Assembly (NCBI GenBank): GCA_947500845.1
Contig: CANMTP010000004.1
Location: 186,001 to 250,000, forward strand
Direction: 5' to 3'
From: an uncultured Aquimarina sp.
GTDB lineage: Bacteria > Bacteroidota > Bacteroidia > Flavobacteriales > Flavobacteriaceae
Length of the DNA stretch: 64,000 nt
Shown here: positions 36,714 through 45,608 of the stretch, one piece after another
Layout: every line of letters begins with the position of its first letter
Numbering within the stretch: position 1 is the stretch's first letter
Notes under the pieces: model-generated
What the model saw: the letters and a program-made list of their open reading frames with translations, nothing else
Told to the model about the DNA's origin: nothing
Databases searched by the model: none
Program-made: the position numbers and the translations under genes

Positions 36714-37934
36714 ATGCGTACTTCAAACACTTTTTCAATCCTATTTTGGATTAATCTTTCACGTGCTAAAAATAACCTTGCGACGGTTTATACATGAATC
36801 ACTGTAAATGGCAAAAGAGCAACAATAAGCCTAAAACAAAAAGCTGATGTTGGAAATTGGGATTCTAAACGGCAAAGATCCAAAGGGAATAAAGAATCAT
36901 CTCGAAGACTAAATCTATACCTCGACCAAGTACACTCGCAACTGATTCAATTCTACCACGAATTAAAATTTAAAAAACAGTTGATAACATCAGATTTACT
37001 AAAAGCGATGTATTTAGAGGAAGATGAAAGCTCCAAAACACTAGAAGAGTTAATTACCTATCACAGCAATAAGATTCAGAATACTCTAGCCCCAGGTTCT
37101 ATTCGAAATTTTAACATCACAGAGAATTACATCAAACGATTTTTGCTCAAAAAGAAAAAGACTACTAACATCTATTTAAAAGAACTTAACTATAAGTTTC
37201 TGTGTAATTTTGAAAACTTTCTTGCCAACTACTGGCCAGTAGGTTACCCCCGAGGTATGAGCCACAATACAATAATGAAACATATCAACGACTTCGTAAA
37301 ATAGTAACCCTAGCTTATCATATGGAATAGATTGAAAGAGCGCGAGTTTCTTTCAGAAACTGAGCTCGAAAAACTCGAGAACCACATTTTTAATAGTGAC
37401 AGATTGGACAGAGTGCGTGACCTTTTCGTATTCAGCTGTTATACTGGTATCAGCTATGTCAACATTATGGCGTTAACTGCAGACAATGTTATGAAAGGTA
37501 TCGACGGCGGTAACTGGATAATAACTAAACGTCAAAAAACTAAAAATTCTGTAAAAGTGCCATTGCTTGGCAAAGCCGAAGAAATCATCGAGAAATACAG
37601 CGACCATCCAATGACAGCTGTAACCTCATCACTACTTCCCATAATTATAAACGAGAAACTGAACGCCTATCTCAAAGAGATAGCTAACCACGTAGTCATA
37701 AAAAAGAACCTGACATTTCGTATGGCTCACCATACCTTTGCAACTACGATTACACTTTCCAACGGCGTTCCCATAGAAACAGTTTCAAAGCTTTTGGGAC
37801 ATACAAAGATTGCTACTACTCAAATCTATGCTCGAGTGTTGGAACACAAAGTAAGTAATGATATGAACGCTTTAAAGCAGACATTGTCTAACAAAAGTGA
37901 ATCTGAAAATGATTGGAAACGCACATCTATCTAG
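36714..37934 (+). pseudogene. Decayed tyrosine recombinase (integrase) next to tRNA-Arg
   Basis: Joined fragments match the about 400-residue Bacteroidota integrase type: N-terminal arm-binding domain (VNGKRATISLKQ), SAM-like core-binding domain, and catalytic domain to RVLEHKVSNDM. At least four lesions are visible: TGA at 36795-36797 in YT-stop-ITVNGKR; a frameshift near 37284; TAG at 37328-37330 replacing a Trp (ME-stop-IER); and an apparent small deletion just after, because only a few residues separate IER from KEREFLSE. In addition the catalytic HxxR box reads FRMAHHTFATT, so both catalytic residues are changed, while LGH and the final Tyr region (TTQIYARV) remain. It is inactive in this form. 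Confidence 0.88.
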
Positions 37935-37982
37935 CTATTGTTTTGTGTGCTTACATCAAAAATATTTGAAATAAAGGTATTC

Positions 37983-37994
37983 AACCAAATAGTT
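37983..37994. promoter_or_regulatory. Candidate TetR operator upstream of tetR
   Basis: AACCA-AA-TAGTT, 45 bp before the ATG; one mismatch from the AACCA-N2-TGGTT sites found upstream of the tolC gene. Confidence 0.5.
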
Positions 37995-38038
37995 AAACCC
38001 TTAGTTTACTTTTATATTTTTAATTAGTTTTACACATT

Positions 38039-38659
38039 ATGAAAAAGACAGCAAAGAAAGACACCGAGGTTGAAATCCTAAAATCAGCTAAAAAAATCTT
38101 TATAGAAAAAGGCTACGACGGTGCCCGTATGCAAGAAATCGCAGATGAAGCAAATATCAATAAGGCAATGTTGCATTACTATTTTAGAAGTAAAGATGCC
38201 CTATTTGGTAAAATAATGGAAGAGGCCGTCGAGGTAATGGTTTCTAATATGTTCCCAGCTTTTCAATATTATGGTACTATTATGGACAAGATGGAACGAC
38301 TTGTAAACAACTATATAGATACGATGAGCAAAAACACACATATACCTCTTTTTTTGCTTAGTGAGATGTCTAGAGGTCAAGAAGCGTTTCAATCAAAATT
38401 AAAATCTAAGATGATTGAAAATGGTATTTTACCAGATTTTATAAGTCAATTAATTAATGAACAAGAAAGAGGCATTCTAAAACCTTTACCACCACATCAC
38501 TTTATACTTACTGTAATGTCATTAATTACGTTTCCGTTTATCGCAAAATCCATATTCATTTCTATGCTAGACCTTCCAGAGCAAGACTTTATGGCTATGA
38601 TGCAAGAACGAAAAGCCATTGTCATAGATATTCTAAAAAATTCCTTCCTGCTTAAATAA
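38039..38659 (+). CDS. TetR/AcrR-family repressor of the efflux operon
   Basis: 206 residues. The N-terminal HTH domain (about residues 8-55) has ILKSAKKIFIEKGYDGARMQEIADEANINKAMLHYYFRSKDALFGKI, a textbook TetR DNA-binding domain. The remaining helices form the ligand-binding and dimer domain and are not conserved. Matching AACCA-N2-TGGTT sites lie in front of this gene (one) and of the tolC gene (two), suggesting control of both. In E. coli the related ybhG/ybhFSR efflux genes are controlled by the TetR-type CecR, so the arrangement is parallel. Confidence 0.9.
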   Translation: MKKTAKKDTEVEILKSAKKIFIEKGYDGARMQEIADEANINKAMLHYYFRSKDALFGKIMEEAVEVMVSNMFPAFQYYGTIMDKMERLVNNYIDTMSKNTHIPLFLLSEMSRGQEAFQSKLKSKMIENGILPDFISQLINEQERGILKPLPPHHFILTVMSLITFPFIAKSIFISMLDLPEQDFMAMMQERKAIVIDILKNSFLLK

Positions 38660-38665
38660 TTGTTA

Positions 38666-38685
38666 AATTAACCAGTTGGTTAATT
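38666..38685. promoter_or_regulatory. TetR-type operator 1 upstream of the tolC gene
   Basis: Nine-bp arms AATTAACCA and TGGTTAATT around GT, perfect apart from the two central bases. It covers the -33 region of the candidate promoter. Confidence 0.65.
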
Positions 38686-38693
38686 ATTTCTTT

Positions 38694-38701
38694 TACTTTT
38701 G
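38694..38701 (+). promoter_or_regulatory. -7 box of the efflux operon
   Basis: TACTTTTG, 39 bp before the ATG and placed between the two operators. The -33 region falls within operator 1 and has no good TTG at 19-20 bases. Confidence 0.55.
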
Positions 38702-38705
38702 TACC

Positions 38706-38717
38706 AACCATTTGGTT
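38706..38717. promoter_or_regulatory. TetR-type operator 2 upstream of the tolC gene
   Basis: AACCA-TT-TGGTT, at or just after the predicted transcription start. Confidence 0.6.
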
Positions 38718-38740
38718 AAACTATTTATTCAACAAAATAA

Positions 38741-40018
38741 ATGAAATCAACGAAAGTCATAGGAATACTATTTTTATTCTGTAGTATCAATAGTCTTTAT
38801 GCTCAAGAAGACATAGGAAATTCAATCACGCTCAAGCAGGCATATCAATGGGCAAACAGGAACTACCCACTTATTAAAGATGCCAATCTTATTGACCAGA
38901 TTGAAGCTGTCAATTTAGACATCATCAAAAAAGAAGGCCTGCCGTCATTAAGTGTTAATGGCAGGGCGCAGTACCAATCTGAGAATATTGAACTGGCTAC
39001 AGGAAACATGGTACTCGCAGCGCCTTTGGAGACCTGGAACGCATCTGTAAATGTTGATTATGATTTATATGATGGTGGCATTAAAAAAGCACAAAAAGAT
39101 ATTGAAATTGCTTCGGCTAACGTAAATCGTAAGTCGTTAGAGGTACAATTAAGAAATCTTAAAGACCGTGTAAATACACTGGTATTTGCAATTGCGCTTT
39201 CGCGAAAGCAAGAACAAATTCTACAAACGTCCATTGATGATATCGATGTAAATATCAAAACACTACAATCTGGATTTGAAAACGGCACCGTATTAGAATC
39301 TGAAGTATCCAAGCTCAAAGTAAGACGACTAGAACTAAACACAGACCTCATAAAAACAAAAGGGAATGTAAGCACCTACATTACTTTATTAGAACAATTA
39401 ACTGGCAAGACGCTTCCCAAAGATGTGCAATTTATCACCCCTACTGAGTTAGTGTCCTCTTCTGCGTTAGCAATTAACAGGCCCGAAGAGGAACTTTATG
39501 ACAGTCAGAGGTCTCTTATTGCTGCTCAGGAAGCGTCCATTGCCGCCAGTACAATGCCAAAAATTTCACTCTTTGCCGAAGGTGGCGTAGGTAGCCCAAA
39601 TCCTTTAAACTTTGCAGATTTTAATACTGCGCCTTATGCGCTGGCTGGTGTGAAATTAAATTGGAATGTTATCAATTTTGGCAAAAGCAAAAAAGAGCGT
39701 GAAAAACTCAAAATAGAGCAAGACCAAATCGAGGTAGACCGAGAAACCTTTCTTTTTGATTTAAATAATGACATCAAAGAGTATCTCGAACAGATGGAGA
39801 CCATTCGTCTTCAAATTGAAAACAATCAGGAGATTGTTGCACTTCAAACAGATATATTGAATCAATCTCGAGTTCAGCTCGATAATGGTATCATTAATTC
39901 TAGCGAATATATCACACAACTCAATGCAAAGTTGAACGCCGAAAATCAGTTAGAACTAAATCGCGTAGAGCTTCAACAAATAAATATTAACTACTTAACC
40001 TTGATAGGACAACTTTAA
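38741..40018 (+). CDS. TolC-like outer-membrane efflux protein
   Basis: 425 residues, signal peptide ending at SLYAQ (about 22). The long paired alpha-helical segments typical of TolC are present: about 60-215 and 265-425, with the repeated pattern LxxxxxxLxxQxxxxxx, plus an internal repeat of the WNVxxxxxDGGxxK kind (VNVDYDLYDGGIKKAQ and KLNWNVINFGKSKKER). It should form the outer-membrane exit duct for the HlyD/ABC genes that follow. One copy of the GCTTTCGCGAAAGC palindrome lies inside (39196-39209, coding LSRK). Spacing to the next gene is 10 bp. Confidence 0.9.
   Translation: MKSTKVIGILFLFCSINSLYAQEDIGNSITLKQAYQWANRNYPLIKDANLIDQIEAVNLDIIKKEGLPSLSVNGRAQYQSENIELATGNMVLAAPLETWNASVNVDYDLYDGGIKKAQKDIEIASANVNRKSLEVQLRNLKDRVNTLVFAIALSRKQEQILQTSIDDIDVNIKTLQSGFENGTVLESEVSKLKVRRLELNTDLIKTKGNVSTYITLLEQLTGKTLPKDVQFITPTELVSSSALAINRPEEELYDSQRSLIAAQEASIAASTMPKISLFAEGGVGSPNPLNFADFNTAPYALAGVKLNWNVINFGKSKKEREKLKIEQDQIEVDRETFLFDLNNDIKEYLEQMETIRLQIENNQEIVALQTDILNQSRVQLDNGIINSSEYITQLNAKLNAENQLELNRVELQQININYLTLIGQL
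39196..39209. repeat. Iterated palindrome GCTTTCGCGAAAGC, copy 1
   Basis: Perfect 14-bp palindrome inside the tolC-like gene, read in the frame CTT-TCG-CGA-AAG. Confidence 0.85.
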
Positions 40019-40028
40019 ACAATACAAA

Positions 40029-40934
40029 ATGAGAATATTATATTTTATCTGTGCTTTAGGATTTTTATTGACGTCTTGCGGAGATGATGAAAAATCTGAT
40101 GCCTATGGAAACTTTGAAGCCACTTTGGTCACTGTAAGCGCCAAAGGAAGCGGCGAACTACTACAATTTAAAGTGGAAGAAGGCGACCGCATTGAAGCTG
40201 GTCAGCACTTAGGACTTATAGATACCACACAATTGTATCTAGAAAAAGTACGACTACAAGCACAGCTTAATGCACTCGGTCAGCGCACCCAAGAAGCTGG
40301 GCCAGAAATTGCCATCCTGCAAGCAGATTTGAAAAACTTGCAGCGCGAGCGTGACCGTACACAACGCTTATTTGAACAGAAAGCAGCCACTCAGCAGCAA
40401 CTTGATGATTATGAGGGTCGCATCAAAGTGGTAAAACAACAAATTGCATCTACACGCAGGTCTGTGGGCGTTGCCAATAGAGGTGTACTTTCTGAAAGTG
40501 AACCACTAAAAGCGCAAATCAAACTCATAGAAAAACAAATAAACGATTGTAAAATTATCAATCCACTAATGGGTACGGTTTTGACCACCTTTGCAGAACC
40601 GAATGAATTGGTAAACAACGGCTCGCCATTGTACAAAGTAGCCAATCTTGAAAGCTTAAAACTAAAGGCCTATACGAGCGCTACGCTGTTGCAGAACGTG
40701 AAGCTCAATGATAAAGTGACCGTTCTGGTAGATAAAGGCGAGGACGATTACAAAACACTAGACGGCACCATCACTTGGATAGCGAGCGAAGCTGAGTTTA
40801 CCCCTAAAACCATCGAAACCAAAGAAGAACGTGTCAACCTGGTATATGCCATCGAAGTGAGTGTTAAAAACGATGGATATTTGAAAATAGGGATGCCAGG
40901 CGAGGTAAATTTTAATACCAACACCACCGAATAA
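40029..40934 (+). CDS. HlyD/YbhG-type membrane fusion lipoprotein
   Basis: 301 residues. The lipobox LLTSC (Cys about 17) suggests an inner-membrane lipoprotein adaptor. A short N-terminal beta/lipoyl part (ATLVTVSAKGSGELLQFKVEEGDRIEAGQHLGLIDT) precedes a long coiled-coil hairpin (about 75-165). The returning lipoyl half is CKIINPLMGTVLTTFAEPNELVNNGSPLYKVANL, and a beta-barrel domain follows. The stop codon overlaps the ATG of the first ATPase (TAATG). It should link the ABC pump to the TolC-like duct. Confidence 0.92.
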   Translation: MRILYFICALGFLLTSCGDDEKSDAYGNFEATLVTVSAKGSGELLQFKVEEGDRIEAGQHLGLIDTTQLYLEKVRLQAQLNALGQRTQEAGPEIAILQADLKNLQRERDRTQRLFEQKAATQQQLDDYEGRIKVVKQQIASTRRSVGVANRGVLSESEPLKAQIKLIEKQINDCKIINPLMGTVLTTFAEPNELVNNGSPLYKVANLESLKLKAYTSATLLQNVKLNDKVTVLVDKGEDDYKTLDGTITWIASEAEFTPKTIETKEERVNLVYAIEVSVKNDGYLKIGMPGEVNFNTNTTE

Positions 40935-41863
40935 TGGAGGCAATTACGGTAGAACATATCTCAAAATCCTATGGCGATATCAAGGCGCTGAAAGACATCA
41001 ATTTCAATGTGAAATCTGGTGAGCTTTTTGGGCTTATCGGTCCCGATGGTGCTGGTAAATCTACCCTATTCAGAATTTTGACCACCTTGCTTGTAGCTGA
41101 TAGTGGAAATGCCAGTGTCGTAGGTCACGATGTGGTAAAAGAATACAAAGACATACGTAAAAAAGTAGGCTATATGCCAGGCAAATTCTCGTTGTATCAA
41201 GACTTGAGTATAGAAGAAAACCTGTCCTTTTTTGCCACCATTTTTGGCACGACCATCGAAGAGAACTACGATTTAGTAAAAGATATCTACGTACAAATAG
41301 AACCCTTTAAAAAACGCTTGGCGGGCAAACTATCTGGTGGGATGAAACAAAAATTGGCACTTTGTTGCGCCCTGATTCACAAACCAGAAGTGCTGTTTTT
41401 AGATGAGCCCACCACAGGTGTCGATGCCGTAAGTAGAAAGGAATTTTGGGATATGCTCAAAAACCTTAAGGAAAAAGGCATTGCCATACTCGTAAGCACA
41501 CCGTATATGGATGAAGCCAGTTTGTGCGACAGGATTGCCCTGATACAAGAAGGAAGCATTCTATCCATCGATGCGCCAGAGAAAATGATTTCCGCTTTCG
41601 CAAAACCGTTATATGCCATTAAAACAAATGATATTTATGAAACGCTGCTTTTTCTACGAAAACAATCTTATACAGAAAGCGCATTGCCCTTTGGCGAGTA
41701 TATTCATTTGATTACCAAAGAACCAATGGATGAAAACGGAATCAAAAATCATATCAAGCTTGAAAACATTCAGGTAGAAGAAGTAAAAGCCATAAGAGCA
41801 ACCATTGAAGATATATTTCTGGATTTATCAAAAACTGAAGAAACACTTAACACAGCAAACTAA
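40934..41863 (+). CDS. ABC transporter ATPase 1 (YbhF N-domain-like, degenerate site)
   Basis: 309 residues. Walker A GPDGAGKS (36-43), signature LSGGMKQ (133-139) and Walker B VLFLDE (153-158) are intact. The Q-loop position holds Gly (G83 in YMPGKFSLY) and the switch-loop His is Pro (P190 in STPYMDEA). The GPDGAGK form and overall sequence resemble the N-terminal half of E. coli YbhF, which carries both ATPase domains in one chain; here they are two genes. The extra C-terminal about 80 residues are accessory. A 1-bp overlap with the HlyD gene indicates translational coupling. Confidence 0.92.
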   Translation: MEAITVEHISKSYGDIKALKDINFNVKSGELFGLIGPDGAGKSTLFRILTTLLVADSGNASVVGHDVVKEYKDIRKKVGYMPGKFSLYQDLSIEENLSFFATIFGTTIEENYDLVKDIYVQIEPFKKRLAGKLSGGMKQKLALCCALIHKPEVLFLDEPTTGVDAVSRKEFWDMLKNLKEKGIAILVSTPYMDEASLCDRIALIQEGSILSIDAPEKMISAFAKPLYAIKTNDIYETLLFLRKQSYTESALPFGEYIHLITKEPMDENGIKNHIKLENIQVEEVKAIRATIEDIFLDLSKTEETLNTAN

Positions 41864-41864
41864 A

Positions 41865-42242
41865 ATGAACAATAGCACAACAAAATCTAAGTGGCGTTTT
41901 ATATGGATTCTTCCGATACTGGCGCTAAGCATCTCGGCTTTTCTAAAGGTTTTTAAAGTCAAGTTTATGCTTGAGAATATGGCAAATGCAGGGATGGGTC
42001 ATATGACGTCCTATTTGGGATACGTATCTTTAGCTTGCGTCGCTACTTTTCTTTTTCCAAAAACTAGATTGTTGGGCTTTTTGTTGCTCACTGCCTATAT
42101 CGGAGGAATAATCGCTTCACACCTAATAGCCCAGGATGGAAATTTTATCGGTGTCATTCTACAAACGCTGTTATGGATAGGTGCTTATTTTGAGTTTAAA
42201 GAAATGGTTAAAGTAAATAGAATACTATCTAACGATGTCTAA
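41865..42242 (+). CDS. DoxX-like four-helix membrane protein
   Basis: 125 residues from ATG 41865, immediately after the ATPase 1 stop. An upstream frame extension would overlap the ATPase and is unlikely. Four hydrophobic helices: about 12-27, 44-62, 68-85, 95-110. The layout (KTRLLGFLLLTAYIGGIIASHLI) matches DoxX-like family proteins. Its last 8 bases overlap the ATPase 2 gene, so it is an integral part of the operon although it has no counterpart in E. coli YbhFSR. Role unknown. Confidence 0.82.
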   Translation: MNNSTTKSKWRFIWILPILALSISAFLKVFKVKFMLENMANAGMGHMTSYLGYVSLACVATFLFPKTRLLGFLLLTAYIGGIIASHLIAQDGNFIGVILQTLLWIGAYFEFKEMVKVNRILSNDV

Positions 42243-42963
42243 AGCAAAAGTCATAACGGTTCAGGATTTAACCAAAAAGTTTGGTGATTTTACTGCGGTA
42301 GATGCTATCACGTTTGATGTGTATGAGGGCGAAATTTTCGGTTTCTTAGGTGCCAATGGTGCAGGTAAGACCACTGCGATGAAAATGCTTAACGGGTTGA
42401 GCAAACCGACCTCTGGTAGTGGCACTGTAGCTGGGCTGGACGTCATTAAACAAACGGAAAAAATTAAAGAACGCATTGGGTATATGTCTCAAAAGTTCAG
42501 CCTTTATGAAGACTTATCTGTTGTTGAAAACATTCAGTTTTATGGTGGTGTGTATGGGCTTTCGCGAAAGCGTATCAAAGAAAAAACCGAAGAGATTTTA
42601 ACCGAACTCAACTTACAGGACGTAGCAAAAAAACTGGTAAAGTCCTTACCGCTTGGCTGGAAACAGCGTCTGGCCTTTGCCATATCAATGGTACACGACC
42701 CAGCCATCGTATTTATGGATGAGCCCACAGGTGGCGTAGACCCGAAGGTACGCAGGCAGTTTTGGGAAGCCATTTATGAAGCGTCTAAAAAAGGCCGAAC
42801 CATTTTTGTCACTACTCACTATATGGACGAGGCCGAATATTGCGACCGCGTATCGATAATGGTCGATGGAAAAATCGAGGCGCTGGACACGCCTGACAAG
42901 CTCAAGGAACAGTTCAACGCAAAGACAATGGACGAGGTATTTTTAAAATTGGTTAGAAACTAA
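42235..42963 (+). CDS. ABC transporter ATPase 2 (YbhF C-domain-like)
   Basis: 242 residues. Walker A GANGAGKT (39-46), Q86 in YMSQKFSLY, Walker B with D162/E163 and the switch His (H195 in VTTHYMDEA) are canonical. The signature is the degenerate LPLGWKQ (138-144), as in the YbhF C-terminal domain. Paired with ATPase 1 this gives one canonical and one degenerate composite site. It contains palindrome copy 2 at 42558-42571 (coding LSRKR). It starts inside the DoxX-like gene's last codons. Confidence 0.92.
   Translation: MSKAKVITVQDLTKKFGDFTAVDAITFDVYEGEIFGFLGANGAGKTTAMKMLNGLSKPTSGSGTVAGLDVIKQTEKIKERIGYMSQKFSLYEDLSVVENIQFYGGVYGLSRKRIKEKTEEILTELNLQDVAKKLVKSLPLGWKQRLAFAISMVHDPAIVFMDEPTGGVDPKVRRQFWEAIYEASKKGRTIFVTTHYMDEAEYCDRVSIMVDGKIEALDTPDKLKEQFNAKTMDEVFLKLVRN
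42558..42571. repeat. Iterated palindrome GCTTTCGCGAAAGC, copy 2
   Basis: Within ATPase 2, frame CTT-TCG-CGA-AAG, as in copy 1. Confidence 0.85.
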
Positions 42964-42973
42964 AAAAAAGATT

Positions 42974-43978
42974 ATGATAAACAAGATTAGTAAAGTATTT
43001 ATGGGAGGTCTTGAGGTCATTGAAAAAAAGCTCAAAGGCAAAACCGGTTTTATACAACCTGGACCGTATGCACGTAAAAGTTTTGATTTCCTAGGTGCCG
43101 GCGGCATGAATATTCCAGCAGACAATGATGAGAAAAAGGATTTTTTCTTTAAAGTCTTACCTATGATGGCGCAGTCTATGTTCGGCAATTATCATATGAC
43201 CAAATCTTTGACGATGGACCCGAAAAAACCGAGAACCATAGCCAGCCCGACCTTGCTTGCCGATATTGAGACCTTTTGCAAAGCGCATAAAGTGAGTATG
43301 ATAGGCTATACAAAATTGAATCCCGATTATATTTTTGACCATACGGCGGTAAAGTACGACAATGTTATTGTACTGGCGCAGGAGATGAACGAACAGCGCA
43401 TTATGGAAGCCCCGAGTATGAACACCGAGGTAATGATACAAGAGACCTATAAAGATGTAGGTGGCACGGCCAATAAATTGGCACGTTTTCTAAGGCTTAA
43501 AAAGTATGGCGCCCACGCTTCCCATTCCGTCAGGGGCAATGTCATCTTGCCACCTGTGGCACAGGATGGCGGTTTGGGATACGTAGGCAGAAATGGGGTA
43601 TTACTGACCGAAAAATTGGGTCCCAGGGTACGTTTAGCGGCTGTAATGACCAGTATAGAAAATTTGCCTTTCGCCGATAAGGAAAATAATCCGCATCAAT
43701 GGATACGCAATTTTTGTGATATGTGTGGTCGATGCATAAAAAAATGCCCACCAAAGGCACTATATGAAAAAGCAGTAGAGCGCGAAGGTGGTGCGCTTAC
43801 GCACGTAGATAACAAATTATGCTACCCTTATTTCCATAAAAATTATGGTTGTGGGGTATGTTTAAAAGTCTGCCCCTTCAGCCGAAGTGATTTTAGGGTC
43901 TATAAAAAAGCATTTGAGCGTAACCAACGTAAAGTGGCAAAAAGAAATAAACATTCAGAAAAACAAAATAATAATTAA
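42974..43978 (+). CDS. Double [4Fe-4S] protein, reductive-dehalogenase/QueG-like
   Basis: 334 residues, no signal peptide. The C-terminal part has a two-cluster ferredoxin module: C248, C251, C254, C258 (CDMCGRCIKKCP) and C283, C293, C296, C300 (CGVCLKVCP). The region before it (GGLGYVGRNGVLLTEKLGPRVRLAAVMTS) resembles the core of epoxyqueuosine reductase and reductive dehalogenases, which bind a cobamide. Whether a cobamide is bound here cannot be told. Location within an efflux operon is unusual; it may act on a substrate or supply electrons to a membrane step. Confidence 0.85.
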   Translation: MINKISKVFMGGLEVIEKKLKGKTGFIQPGPYARKSFDFLGAGGMNIPADNDEKKDFFFKVLPMMAQSMFGNYHMTKSLTMDPKKPRTIASPTLLADIETFCKAHKVSMIGYTKLNPDYIFDHTAVKYDNVIVLAQEMNEQRIMEAPSMNTEVMIQETYKDVGGTANKLARFLRLKKYGAHASHSVRGNVILPPVAQDGGLGYVGRNGVLLTEKLGPRVRLAAVMTSIENLPFADKENNPHQWIRNFCDMCGRCIKKCPPKALYEKAVEREGGALTHVDNKLCYPYFHKNYGCGVCLKVCPFSRSDFRVYKKAFERNQRKVAKRNKHSEKQNNN

Positions 43979-43983
43979 CGATT

Positions 43984-44427
43984 ATGAAACAGATTATCAT
44001 CCTAATATTGACCCTTGTAACGCTTTCTAGCTTTACGCCAGCAACAGAAAAAGAAATGGTAGAAAACGGTTCCATTAACGTAACTATAAATGGCATTGAA
44101 GGTGATGAAGGCCAAGTCGTCTTTATGCTATTTACCAGTGGTGATGGTTTCCCGAAGGAAGTCGATAAGGCTTACAAAAAAGGAGTCGTCAAAGAGTTTA
44201 GCACATCTGCGACCTACACCTTTAAAGATATTCCTTATGGCAAATATGCGATTGCAGTTTTTCACGATGAAGATAGCAACGGTGAGATTAAAACTAATTT
44301 CATGGGCTTCCCAAAAGAGCCCGTAGGGGCGTCCAATATGACTAAAATGGGAAAACCAAGCTTCAACAAGTCTGCGATTGAGCTGAACAAAGAAAGTACT
44401 TCCATCTCGATGGAATTTATAATGTAA
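43984..44427 (+). CDS. DUF2141 secreted protein
   Basis: 147 residues with a signal peptide ending near SFTPA (about 19). The rest fits DUF2141: INVTINGIEGDEGQVVFMLF, TYTFKDIPYGKYAIAVFHDEDSNGEIKTNFMGFPKEPVGAS. It is a beta-sandwich-like periplasmic or surface protein of unknown function. It begins 5 bp after the [4Fe-4S] gene and is followed after 11 bp by a permease gene, so it is part of the same transcript. Confidence 0.88.
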   Translation: MKQIIILILTLVTLSSFTPATEKEMVENGSINVTINGIEGDEGQVVFMLFTSGDGFPKEVDKAYKKGVVKEFSTSATYTFKDIPYGKYAIAVFHDEDSNGEIKTNFMGFPKEPVGASNMTKMGKPSFNKSAIELNKESTSISMEFIM

Positions 44428-44438
44428 ACCAAGAAACG

Positions 44439-45548
44439 ATGTTTAAAGTCTTTAAAGCCTTTGTTCGCAAGGAATTCTACCACATCCTAAGGGATAAGCG
44501 CACCTTGCTTATCCTTTTTGGGATGCCAGTGGCGCAAGTATTGATTTTTGGATTTGCTGTGACCAATGAGTTTAACAATACAAAAATCGATGTGCTTGAT
44601 TATGCCAAGGATACCACCAGCGAGCAACTTATCAACCATATGCAAAGTTCTGGAAATTTTGTATTGAATGCGATGCTTACCTCAGAACAAGAAATGGAAG
44701 ATGGCTTTAAGGCAGGTACTTCTAAAATAATCGTGGTTATCCCAGAGAATTTTGGCGAGGATTTTTATGCGAACCAAACACTCACGATACAGGTCATAAC
44801 AGATGGTAGTGACCCCAATAATGCCAACACGCTGGTGCAGTACGTTACGCAGATGGTTAATAGTTTTAAAAAGGAGAAAACAGCAGGCGAAGCGCCACCG
44901 TTTCAAATACAGACTGAGACGCGTATGTTGTACAATCCGCAACTGGCAAGTGCTTACAATTTCGTGCCTGGTACCGTTGCGCTCATCTTACTTATTATTT
45001 GCGCAATGCTCACGTCACTCACCATTGCCAAAGAAAAGGAAACAGGCACAATGGAAGTACTATTGGTATCGCCCTTGCCACCTTTTATGATTATTCTGGG
45101 CAAAGTAACGCCTTATGCGATACTGTCTTTTGGCATAGCCTTACTGGTGTTATTGATAGGAAATGTAGTTTTCAGCGTTCCAGTAATGGGGAGTTTTGGG
45201 CTTTTGATGTTAATGTGCCTCTTGTACGTGATAACAGCGCTATCTCTGGGTACGCTTATTTCAACAAAATCTGATACCCAGCAAAAAGCGATGATGACCT
45301 CATTGATGAGTTTAATGATGCCATCGATGCTACTCTCTGGATTTTTATTTCCTATGTCCAGTATGCCCTTGATATTACAATACATAGGTCATATAATCCC
45401 TGCAAAATATTTTATAGATATTCTTAAAGGCGTGATGCTACGCGGCGTAGGTGCAGACTTTATTATTTTGGAAATAGGTGTTTTAATGTTGATGACGGTC
45501 GTACTTCTCTTCTTTACCTGGCGGAGTTTTAAGATACGGTTGGAATAA
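44439..45548 (+). CDS. ABC-2 type permease 1 (YbhS/YhhJ-like)
   Basis: 369 residues. One N-terminal helix (about 23-43) is followed by a large periplasmic domain (about 50-175) and five C-terminal helices (about 176-368). It begins with FKAFVRKEFYHILRDKRTLLILFGMPVAQVLIFGFAVT and includes ETGTMEVLLVSPLPPFMIILGK, the conserved coupling region of this family. With permease 2 it should form the membrane channel energised by the two ATPases. Confidence 0.92.
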   Translation: MFKVFKAFVRKEFYHILRDKRTLLILFGMPVAQVLIFGFAVTNEFNNTKIDVLDYAKDTTSEQLINHMQSSGNFVLNAMLTSEQEMEDGFKAGTSKIIVVIPENFGEDFYANQTLTIQVITDGSDPNNANTLVQYVTQMVNSFKKEKTAGEAPPFQIQTETRMLYNPQLASAYNFVPGTVALILLIICAMLTSLTIAKEKETGTMEVLLVSPLPPFMIILGKVTPYAILSFGIALLVLLIGNVVFSVPVMGSFGLLMLMCLLYVITALSLGTLISTKSDTQQKAMMTSLMSLMMPSMLLSGFLFPMSSMPLILQYIGHIIPAKYFIDILKGVMLRGVGADFIILEIGVLMLMTVVLLFFTWRSFKIRLE

Positions 45549-45563
45549 GATGATGGATAATTA

Positions 45564-45579
45564 CGCTTTCGCGAAAGCG
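45564..45579. repeat. Iterated palindrome CGCTTTCGCGAAAGCG, copy 3
   Basis: 16-bp perfect palindrome in the short gap between the two permease genes; the only intergenic copy. Confidence 0.85.
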
Positions 45580-45608
45580 CGTTGTCTTCAAAAAATAGAA
45601 AAAAACAA

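Noticed and set aside
36981..37934. Two separate functional integrase genes
   Set aside because: The two frames are parts of one gene broken by stops, a frameshift and a deletion, and the catalytic HxxR residues are lost.
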